Below, piece by piece: positions 17,448 through 24,305 of a DNA stretch of 51,780 bases. A program made the position numbers and the translations under genes. The DNA comes from Saprospiraceae bacterium UBA7687 (GTDB lineage Bacteria > Bacteroidota > Bacteroidia > Chitinophagales > Saprospiraceae), in NCBI GenBank assembly GCA_002482845.1, contig DLGT01000051.1:1-51780 (forward strand), read 5' to 3'. Positions within the stretch are counted from its first letter, which is position 1. Every line of letters begins with the position of its first letter. The notes below the pieces were generated by a model that saw only the letters and a program-made list of their open reading frames with translations, had not been told where the DNA came from and ran no database searches.

Positions 17448-18560
17448 TTGGCTATAAACTTTAAAACCGCTTTATGTATTTTTATTTTCTTCTTTTGCTA
17501 TTCTAGCAATAAGGTGTTAGCACAAAGCGATTCGAGCAAAACTATTCAGGACACAATTAACCAAAATCAGTTTTTTATTTATCCATTTGTTTTTTATTTA
17601 CCAGAGACTAGATGGGGATTTGGTGCTGTAGGCCTGTATACTTTTAGATTTAAAGATGAACGCCACGATTCTAATCCAAGTCAAATACAATTTACTGCAA
17701 ACTATACGCAAAACAAACAAGTCAATTTCATAATTCCATTTGAATTATATAGATATCACAACAGATGGAAGGTAAAGGGTGAAATTGGCTATTTTATTTA
17801 TTTATACAATTTTTATGGCATTGGAAATACGACATTAAAAGAAGATCGGGAAACTTACAAGGCGGATTATCCTCGTTTTAGAATTGATTGTCTCCGAAGG
17901 TTAGGAGATTTTTTTGTAGGTGCACGGTATCGGTTTGATAATGTAAAAATATTTGATTTCAAACAAGGAGGAATTTTAGATAGCAACCCTATTGAAGGTA
18001 AACAAGGTGGTAGAGTTGGAGGATTCGGGATTGTTGCACAATATGACAGCAGGGACTTTATTTTTAATCCGACAAAAGGCTGTTTTATAGAAGGTGAAAT
18101 ATTCATTGGAAACAAATTTAGTGGGAGTGAATATAATTTTCAGAGATATGCTATTGATGCTGCTACCTTCATCCCGCTAGGTTCAGAACAAACATTGGGC
18201 ATTCATCTTAATACAGCCACTATGCTAGGAAGTCCATTTTTTAATGATTTGTTATATTTTGGAAGTCCTAAAATCATGCGTGGATATCAAGATAGGAGAT
18301 TTACTGACAGAAATTTGTATGTCCTTCAGACTGAGTATAGATATCCAATTTACAGGCGATTACAAGGTGTAGCCTTTACAGCGATAGGAAATGTAGGAGA
18401 TACTTACCCAAATTTATTCACTGCAAATCCTAAATTTACATATGGAGCAGGTCTTCGTGTAATTCTAAACAAAAGAGATAGAGTTCGACTTCGTATAGAC
18501 TACGGAAGGACTGTATCAGAAGGTGGCGCTTTTTACGCCACTATCAATGAGGCTTTTTAG
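17448..18560 (+). CDS. Outer-membrane beta-barrel protein of the BamA/TamA surface-antigen type
   Basis: The 370-residue product has a signal peptide (ALCIFIFFFCYSSNKVLAQ, cut near residue 26). The rest shows alternating strands typical of an Omp85-like 16-stranded barrel: GGRVGGFGIVAQYDSRDFIFNPTKGCFIEGE, then SPKIMRGYQDRRFTDRN, where RGYQDRRF resembles the conserved VRGF/Y-type loop motif of the D15 domain. It ends in Phe, as barrels usually do. No POTRA domains precede the barrel. The reading frame has no ATG near its start; TTG at 17448 is the only reasonable start and puts the signal peptide in the right place. Substrate or function is unknown. Confidence 0.82.
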   Translation: MAINFKTALCIFIFFFCYSSNKVLAQSDSSKTIQDTINQNQFFIYPFVFYLPETRWGFGAVGLYTFRFKDERHDSNPSQIQFTANYTQNKQVNFIIPFELYRYHNRWKVKGEIGYFIYLYNFYGIGNTTLKEDRETYKADYPRFRIDCLRRLGDFFVGARYRFDNVKIFDFKQGGILDSNPIEGKQGGRVGGFGIVAQYDSRDFIFNPTKGCFIEGEIFIGNKFSGSEYNFQRYAIDAATFIPLGSEQTLGIHLNTATMLGSPFFNDLLYFGSPKIMRGYQDRRFTDRNLYVLQTEYRYPIYRRLQGVAFTAIGNVGDTYPNLFTANPKFTYGAGLRVILNKRDRVRLRIDYGRTVSEGGAFYATINEAF

Positions 18561-18758
18561 GCAGTATTATTTGTGAATTTTAATTTTTTACTTCTTTTGT
18601 TTTTCTTGATTTAGTATATGAACTCAATGAGTAATTAATTTAAGCATAAAGCTAAAAGTTAGATTTGCAATAAATTATCACAGGTTTTTTAAGTAGCCTA
18701 ATATTTATTATGTAGGAGAGATTACTTAACATTAAATATAATTTCTTTTCTGTGTAAA

Positions 18759-18791
18759 TTTGTTGCTATAGCAATGTTATTTCTATTTTTG
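18759..18791 (+). promoter_or_regulatory. Promoter abutting the fused E1 gene
   Basis: TTTG at 18759-18762 and TATTTTTG at 18784-18791 are 21 bases apart. The ATG begins only five bases after the end of the -7 element, so the transcript probably starts at or next to the start codon (leaderless). Confidence 0.65.
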
Positions 18792-18795
18792 CACA

Positions 18796-20847
18796 ATGAA
18801 ACCTAATAATATCGACCAAGCCATTTTAAAAAAAGCATTCACATTGCTTTGTACTGCAAAATCAATTACTGAAGTATTTGAAGAGCAATTTAAAGTTGTT
18901 TCAAAATATGTGCATGCTACTTCTCGTGGGCACGAAGCAATACAAATTGCTGTAGGCATGCAGCTCACCCCAAAGGATTATATGTCACCGTATTATAGAG
19001 ATGATGCCATGATGTTATCGATTGGTATGTCTCCATACGATTTGATGTTACAAGTTTTGGCAAAAAAGAATGACCCATTTTCTGGTGGACGTTCTTATTA
19101 TTGCCATCCAAGTCTTAAAGATGATGACAAACCTAAGATTCCACACCAATCTTCTGCTACAGGTATGCAAGTCATTCCCGCAACAGGCGTGGCTATGGGT
19201 ATTCAATACAAAGAAAAATTAGGATTAAATACTGAGCTAGGAGCGATAGTTGTTTGTTCACTTGGGGATGCATCTGTGACAGAAGGTGAAATTTCCGAAG
19301 CATTACAAATGGCTGCTCTCAAACAGTTTCCTATTCTATATTTGGTCCAAGATAATGGATGGGATATTTCGGCTACGGCTGCTGAGACTAGAGCAATGAA
19401 TGCTTTTGAATACGCCAAGGGTTTTCCTGGTATCGAAGCTGTGAGCATTGACGGAAGTGATTTTGCAGCTTGCTACCAAACTTTGGAAAATATCATTCAT
19501 ACCATGAGGACGGAGAGAAGGCCGTTTTTGGTTCACGCCAAAGTGCCGCTACTTAATCATCATACTTCGGGTGTACGAAAAGAATGGTACAGAGACGATA
19601 TTGAGGAACATAAAAAAAATGATCCCTATGACAAATTGCTTTTATTGGTTAAAGAAAGTGGTATATCAGAAGGAATTATCAATGATATCATCCATGAAGC
19701 GCAAAATAATGTCAGAAATGATCTAGCCAATGCGCTTAAAGCAGATGATCCACAACCGTTAGATCTATTCACACATGATTTTGCACCTACTCCTGTAACT
19801 GCAGAGTCAGGAGACAGGTCACCAAGTCATACTGAAGAAACGGTTATGGTAGATTGTGCATTGATTGCAATCCAAGAACTGATGGAAGATCACAAAGAAT
19901 GTCTTCTTTATGGGCAGGACGTTGGAGGTAGATTAGGTGGTGTATTTAGAGAAGCAGCTACTCTCGCACAGAAATTTGGTGATGATCGTGTATTTAATAC
20001 AGCCATTCAGGAAGCATTTATAGTAGGAAGTACAGTAGGTATGTCAGCAGTAGGACTAAAACCAATCGTAGAAGTTCAGTTTGCGGACTATATTTGGCCG
20101 GGGTTAAATCAGCTTTTTACGGAGGTGAGTAGAAGTTGTTATTTGTCTAATGGTAAGTGGCCAGTAAGTATGGTCCTACGTGTACCCATCGGCGCTTATG
20201 GTAGTGGGGGACCTTTTCATAGTTCGAGCGTAGAGTCTGTTTTGAATAATATACGAGGTATAAAAATCGTCTACCCTAGTAATGGAGCTGACCTGAAAGG
20301 ACTTATCAAGGCAGCTTATTATGATCCTAATCCCGTTGTCATACTAGAACATAAAGGTTTGTATTGGAGTAAGGTCAAAGGTACAGAAACGGCAAGAAGA
20401 CGAGTACCGGCCAAAGATTATATTTTACCTTTGGGAATAGGTGATATGGTACAGGAAGCTACTTGCGCTAATAAAGAAAATAAAGTTTTGGTGGTTACTT
20501 ATGGAATGGGTGTACATTGGGCTTTAAATGTGGATGGTGATTTAAAAGAAAGGGTAGGGATACTAGATCTTAGGACGTTATATCCACTAGATGAAGCACT
20601 GATTTTTAGTAAATCAAAGGATTATAATAGGATCATTGTACTTACGGAAGAGCCAGTAAATAATTCATTTGCGCAAAGCATAGCAGCAAGAATTCAACAA
20701 AATTGTTTTGAATCATTGGATGCGCCTGTGATTACTGTTGGGTCTGAAAATATGCCAGCTATCCCATTAAATGAAGTATTAGAGAAAACAATGCTTCCAA
20801 ATGCAGCAAAATTAAGTATAAGCATTAGAAATATTTTGTCGTATTGA
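18796..20847 (+). CDS. Fused alpha-beta E1 of a 2-oxoacid dehydrogenase (branched-chain type)
   Basis: The 683-residue protein joins E1 alpha and E1 beta in one chain. The alpha part (about 1-330) has SRGHEAIQIA, SPYYRDDAMM and the thiamine-diphosphate motif GDASVTEGEISEAL ending in Asn187. The beta part (about 350-683) has GQDVGGRLGGVFREA, FNTAIQEAFIVG and FADYIWPGLNQL. Such fused E1 proteins are common in Bacteroidota and usually act on branched-chain 2-oxoacids, although pyruvate cannot be excluded. They pass acyl groups to a lipoyl E2. No E2 or E3 gene adjoins it. The promoter lies directly against the ATG. Confidence 0.9.
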   Translation: MKPNNIDQAILKKAFTLLCTAKSITEVFEEQFKVVSKYVHATSRGHEAIQIAVGMQLTPKDYMSPYYRDDAMMLSIGMSPYDLMLQVLAKKNDPFSGGRSYYCHPSLKDDDKPKIPHQSSATGMQVIPATGVAMGIQYKEKLGLNTELGAIVVCSLGDASVTEGEISEALQMAALKQFPILYLVQDNGWDISATAAETRAMNAFEYAKGFPGIEAVSIDGSDFAACYQTLENIIHTMRTERRPFLVHAKVPLLNHHTSGVRKEWYRDDIEEHKKNDPYDKLLLLVKESGISEGIINDIIHEAQNNVRNDLANALKADDPQPLDLFTHDFAPTPVTAESGDRSPSHTEETVMVDCALIAIQELMEDHKECLLYGQDVGGRLGGVFREAATLAQKFGDDRVFNTAIQEAFIVGSTVGMSAVGLKPIVEVQFADYIWPGLNQLFTEVSRSCYLSNGKWPVSMVLRVPIGAYGSGGPFHSSSVESVLNNIRGIKIVYPSNGADLKGLIKAAYYDPNPVVILEHKGLYWSKVKGTETARRRVPAKDYILPLGIGDMVQEATCANKENKVLVVTYGMGVHWALNVDGDLKERVGILDLRTLYPLDEALIFSKSKDYNRIIVLTEEPVNNSFAQSIAARIQQNCFESLDAPVITVGSENMPAIPLNEVLEKTMLPNAAKLSISIRNILSY

Positions 20848-20908
20848 TGCAACCCTAGTTATTTTATAATGTCTTTAGGATATTATTTTACCAATTAAAT
20901 TTTTAAAT

Positions 20909-21589
20909 ATGAAATTCCTTTTATCTTTTTTGTTTGTAGGATTCTTGGCCATGGCGTGTATTGGGCAAAGTAAATCTCTTTCTCCATTTACATCTATTGC
21001 TACTAGTGGTTCTGTCAGTGTAGAATTGATAAAAGGTTCATCTCCAAAAGCTGAATATACGATCCAAAAAGGTAATGAAGAAGATTTATTTATCGAAGTG
21101 AATAACGGTGAATTGTCTGTAAAGATAAAGTCAAAAAATAAAAAATGGAATAATTCAGGAACAAAAGCATCTGTAAAAGTTTACTATCAAACGCTAAATA
21201 AAATAGAGTGTTCGGCAGGATCATCATTGGCTTCATATTCTGAAATAGATGGGGCATCTATGGAAATCGAAGCATCTAGTGGAGCAAGTTGTCAAGTAAA
21301 AATTAATAGTAAAGATCTAAAAGTTGATGCATCATCAGGATCTAGAATAACTATTAGTGGAGTATCTAAATTGGCAAGTTATGATGCATCTTCAGGTGCG
21401 AGAATCGATGCTGCTGCCAACGAAACTGAAACAGTTGACGCAGATGTTTCTTCTGGAGCAAGTGTTTTGGCATATGCAACCAAAAAGATAACTGCAGACG
21501 CAAGTTCAGGAGGAAGTGTCAAATACAAAGGAAATCCAGAGAGCAAAAATATCAACTCTGGCATGTCAGGCTCGGTTAATACATTTTAA
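20909..21589 (+). CDS. DUF2807 (GIN domain) putative adhesin, exported
   Basis: The 226-residue protein has a signal peptide (LLSFLFVGFLAMACIGQ). The rest is a DUF2807/GIN-type right-handed beta helix, seen as regularly spaced short strands with ASSGASCQV, ASSGSRITI, ASSGARIDA, SSGASVLAY and ASSGGSVKY. The repeated SSG turns recur about every 20 residues. Such proteins are secreted or surface-attached in Bacteroidota, and the adhesin label is by analogy only. The ACIGQ stretch contains a Cys, but it is a weak lipobox, so soluble periplasmic and lipoprotein forms are both possible. A large hairpin follows 44 bases after the stop. Confidence 0.85.
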   Translation: MKFLLSFLFVGFLAMACIGQSKSLSPFTSIATSGSVSVELIKGSSPKAEYTIQKGNEEDLFIEVNNGELSVKIKSKNKKWNNSGTKASVKVYYQTLNKIECSAGSSLASYSEIDGASMEIEASSGASCQVKINSKDLKVDASSGSRITISGVSKLASYDASSGARIDAAANETETVDADVSSGASVLAYATKKITADASSGGSVKYKGNPESKNINSGMSGSVNTF

Positions 21590-21633
21590 ACCTGGGTAAT
21601 AAAATTATTCAATAAGAAGTGTTTTAAGATACT

Positions 21634-21672
21634 ATTGTGGCACCATTTTATGTATGAAAATGGTGCCACAAT
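21634..21672 (+). terminator. Long hairpin between the DUF2807 gene and the next gene
   Basis: A perfect 16-base stem (21634-21649 with 21657-21672) encloses the loop ATGTATG. No T run follows, so it is either a U-less terminator or an RNA-stabilising structure. Confidence 0.55.
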
Positions 21673-21709
21673 CATCATTGTGTAGATTTCCTGTCATAAA
21701 TTTAATTTT

Positions 21710-21743
21710 TTTGTAAAAAATATCTCAAAAAGCTATACTTTTG
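21710..21743 (+). promoter_or_regulatory. Promoter of the exported protein gene at 21795
   Basis: TTTG at 21710-21713 and TACTTTTG at 21736-21743 are 22 bases apart. The element overlaps an in-frame TTG at 21741, ruling that codon out as a start. Confidence 0.65.
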
Positions 21744-21794
21744 AATTCGGTCTTTGTTATAGCATGTGTAGACCTTATTCTAAAACATTCGTTT

Positions 21795-22595
21795 ATGATT
21801 AATAAAGTACTTTTAATTGCCATTTTGGTTTCCCCTTTTGTTGGGTTTGGACAAAAATCCTTCCAACCAAAATTGGTAGAGACTGAATGGAAAGGTGTGG
21901 TATATAGACAAGAATATACAGGTAATCTTACTGTACACACCAATGGATATTCACTTGCGTATAATAAAGGAAAGCTGAAGAATTATTACAAAACTAGTTA
22001 TTATCATTTTGAGTTGGGTTTTATGAGAGACCCACGAGAGCAAAAGCAAAATAGAAATATTCCTGTTTCATTCAATAAGGTATCCCAGTCATTTCGTTTT
22101 GGCAAACAAAATAATCTTTATATCATCAGGGCTGGCAAAGGTGTAAAAAAACTTATCACTGACAAGGCTAGAAGGAAGGGTGTAGCAATGGGATATAATT
22201 ACGAAGCAGGACCATCACTTGCTATATTAAGACCTTATTACCTTGAGCTAATTTATAATTTTGAACAAGATGGTCGGTTTTTTACAGAGTTGCGCCCTGA
22301 AAAATATTCTGAAGAGAATGCAGCTAAGTTTTTGGATTATAATTCAGTATTCGGTGGTGCGCCTGGTAATAAAGGATGGTCAGAGATTAGTATAGTACCA
22401 GGAATTCAAGGAAAATTTGGGCTTTTCTTTTCTCTTGGAGCTTTCGAAGAGTATGCTAGATCTCTAGAAGTAGGAATCATGGGAGATTTATTTATTCGCA
22501 AGATTCCTATCATGGTGGAGACAGAAGCCATCAGTAGCAAACCTTATTTTATAAACTTTTACGCAACGTTAGAGTTTGGTAAGAGAACAAATTAA
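21795..22595 (+). CDS. Exported protein of unknown function, probably outer membrane
   Basis: From the ATG at 21795 the product has 266 residues, with a signal peptide (INKVLLIAILVSPFVGFGQ). The frame is open further upstream to a TTG at 21741, but that lies inside the promoter, and the ATG places the signal peptide exactly at the N-terminus. The mature part has many short strands with aromatic ends (GYSLAYNKGKLKNYYKTSYYHFELGF, GYNYEAGPSLAILRPYYLELIY), suggesting a beta-barrel. I do not recognise a named family. It precedes lipA by 22 bases, so lipA may be co-transcribed with it. Confidence 0.7.
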   Translation: MINKVLLIAILVSPFVGFGQKSFQPKLVETEWKGVVYRQEYTGNLTVHTNGYSLAYNKGKLKNYYKTSYYHFELGFMRDPREQKQNRNIPVSFNKVSQSFRFGKQNNLYIIRAGKGVKKLITDKARRKGVAMGYNYEAGPSLAILRPYYLELIYNFEQDGRFFTELRPEKYSEENAAKFLDYNSVFGGAPGNKGWSEISIVPGIQGKFGLFFSLGAFEEYARSLEVGIMGDLFIRKIPIMVETEAISSKPYFINFYATLEFGKRTN

Positions 22596-22617
22596 TTCAC
22601 AACAAATTTAATATACA

Positions 22618-23496
22618 GTGGTCGAACTTCCTGTAGTTGCAGCAATGCCAACTGAAGAGAAAAGAAAAAAACCAGATTGGTTAAGGGTGAAACTTCCTAT
22701 TGGGGAAGATTATCGTAGGGTGAGAAATTTGGTAGATGAATATAAATTGCATACAATTTGCCAGAGTGGAAATTGTCCTAATATGGGAGAATGTTGGGGC
22801 GCAGGTACCGCAACGTTTATGATTTTGGGCAATGTTTGTACTAGGAGTTGCTCGTTTTGTGCCGTGAAAACAGGCAGACCAAACGAATATGATGAAGATG
22901 AACCACGCAGAGTTGCAGAAGCTATCTTCCTTATGCAGGTAAAACATGCCGTGCTTACTTCAGTTAATAGAGATGAACTCAAAGATCGTGGTGCCGAAAT
23001 ATGGTATCAAACTGTAGTCAAAATAAAAGAATCATCTCATCAGACGACTATCGAGACGTTGATACCTGATGTGAAGGCAAATTGGGATGCATTAGAGAGG
23101 ATGATCAGTGCTGGACAAGAAGTGGTCTCTCATAATATGGAAACAGTAGAAAGCCTTTATCGTAAAGTAAGACCACAAGCCAAATATGAACGTTCACTTG
23201 AGCAAATAAAGAGAACCAAAGCTTATGGCAAACGTACTAAATCTGGTATCATGGTAGGTCTTGGCGAAACCAAAGATGAAGTGATAAAAATAATGGATGA
23301 TTTAGCCGCCCATGGTTGTGATGTGCTCACCATCGGGCAATACCTCCAACCAACCAAAATGCACATTGAAGTAGCTGAATTTGTACATCCTGATACATTC
23401 GCTTACTATCAGGAAGAAGGTATGAAACGAGGTTTTAGTTTTGTAGAGAGTGGTCCTTTGGTAAGAAGTAGTTATCATGCAGAACGTCATCTTTAG
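22618..23496 (+). CDS. lipA: Lipoyl synthase
   Basis: The 292-residue radical SAM enzyme inserts two sulfurs into octanoyl groups on lipoyl domains. The auxiliary cluster motif is Cys48-x4-Cys53-x5-Cys59 (CQSGNCPNMGEC). The radical SAM motif is Cys74-x3-Cys78-x2-Cys81 (CTRSCSFC). The C-terminal RSSYHAE carries the conserved serine ligand. The start is GTG at 22618; an in-frame ATG at 22645 would still keep all motifs. The enzyme serves the E2 proteins of the 2-oxoacid dehydrogenases, and E1 and E2 genes for such complexes lie in this same window. No lipB is visible here. Confidence 0.95.
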   Translation: MVELPVVAAMPTEEKRKKPDWLRVKLPIGEDYRRVRNLVDEYKLHTICQSGNCPNMGECWGAGTATFMILGNVCTRSCSFCAVKTGRPNEYDEDEPRRVAEAIFLMQVKHAVLTSVNRDELKDRGAEIWYQTVVKIKESSHQTTIETLIPDVKANWDALERMISAGQEVVSHNMETVESLYRKVRPQAKYERSLEQIKRTKAYGKRTKSGIMVGLGETKDEVIKIMDDLAAHGCDVLTIGQYLQPTKMHIEVAEFVHPDTFAYYQEEGMKRGFSFVESGPLVRSSYHAERHL

Positions 23497-23534
23497 AGAT
23501 AAGAATTTTTTTTTAAAAATAATAGTCAATTTTA

Positions 23535-23565
23535 TTGCGCAATTTACATAAGTGTTTTACATTTG
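23535..23565 (+). promoter_or_regulatory. Promoter of tRNA-Asn
   Basis: TTG at 23535-23537 and TACATTTG at 23558-23565 are 20 bases apart. Transcription would start about 44 nt before the mature tRNA. Confidence 0.7.
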
Positions 23566-23614
23566 CACCGCATTTGATAAAAACGTAAGAGCAAACTCAA
23601 ACTCAATCTCAAAT

Positions 23615-23688
23615 GTCTCCTTAGCTCAGTCGGTTAGAGCGCCGGACTGTTAATCCGTAGGTCCTAGGTTCAAGTCCTAGAGGGGACG
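23615..23688 (+). tRNA. tRNA-Asn (GTT)
   Basis: A 74-nt cloverleaf can be drawn. The acceptor stem GTCTCCT pairs with AGGGGAC with one wobble. The D stem is GCTC/GAGC, the anticodon loop is CTGTTAA with anticodon GTT at 23649-23651, the variable loop is AGGTC, and the T arm is CTAGG-TTCAAGT-CCTAG. The discriminator is G. CCA is not encoded. One C-T mismatch closes the anticodon stem, and I recall the E. coli tRNA-Asn being similar there. An intrinsic terminator follows at once. No integrated element or att duplication is visible beside it. Confidence 0.95.
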
Positions 23689-23689
23689 C

Positions 23690-23720
23690 AAAGCCCGATC
23701 AGAAATGGTCGGGCTTTTTT
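23690..23720 (+). terminator. Intrinsic terminator after tRNA-Asn
   Basis: AAAGCCCGATC pairs with GGTCGGGCTTT (one wobble) around the loop AGAAAT and runs into TTTTTT. Confidence 0.92.
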
Positions 23721-23810
23721 ATTAATATCAGTTTTTTGAAAAACTATACATAAGGACAAACCTTTCTTCGTTTATATTACGTCTTTAATAATGAATCAAT
23801 AAAAATCGTT

Positions 23811-24293
23811 ATGAAAACATTTATCAAATCAATACTCTTATTTTTACTCTTAGTTCTATTATGTGTTTCTTGCGATAGGGATGAAGTGTGTCAAGATTCA
23901 GACTATATCGAGTTTGGACAATATTATGGCTTTTGTGTAGGCGAAAAATGTATAGAGATATTCAGACTTGATAATGCTAATTTGTATGAAGACACCACTG
24001 ATATCTATCCTTCTGAAACACTGAATGATGATAGAAAATTTGTTTCGTTGTCTTCCCAGAAGTTTGATCAAGCCAAAGATTTAAAGAAGAATTTTCCAAA
24101 ACAATTACTAAACGAATCTAAGGTGACATTCGGCATACCTGATGCTTATGATCAGGGTGGCAGATATCTCAGATATAAATCTGGAGAAGTGAATAGAGTG
24201 TGGTTATTTGACAATAATCTTGGTGAGGTTCCAGTCTATCTACATTCTTATCTGAATGAAGTGGTTAGAGTTAAGGAATTGTTGTCGGAATAA
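23811..24293 (+). CDS. Lipoprotein of unknown function
   Basis: The 160-residue protein has a lipoprotein signal peptide with the lipobox LLCVSC (Cys21). The mature part has a short cysteine-bearing segment (VCQDSDYIEFGQYYGFCVGEKC) and then a mixed alpha/beta sequence ending VYLHSYLNEVVRVKELLSE. I do not recognise a family. Neighbours are a tRNA and a convergent helicase gene 12 bases away, so context does not help. Signal peptide and codon pattern support a real gene. Confidence 0.75.
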   Translation: MKTFIKSILLFLLLVLLCVSCDRDEVCQDSDYIEFGQYYGFCVGEKCIEIFRLDNANLYEDTTDIYPSETLNDDRKFVSLSSQKFDQAKDLKKNFPKQLLNESKVTFGIPDAYDQGGRYLRYKSGEVNRVWLFDNNLGEVPVYLHSYLNEVVRVKELLSE

Positions 24294-24305
24294 TCAGGAC
24301 GATCT

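Noticed and set aside
21741..21794. Upstream TTG start giving 18 more residues to the exported protein
   Set aside because: The TTG lies within the promoter -7 element TACTTTTG, and the extension would bury the signal peptide.
23615..23688. tRNA-Asn as an integration site
   Set aside because: No integrase, no duplicated tRNA 3' end and ordinary genes on both sides.
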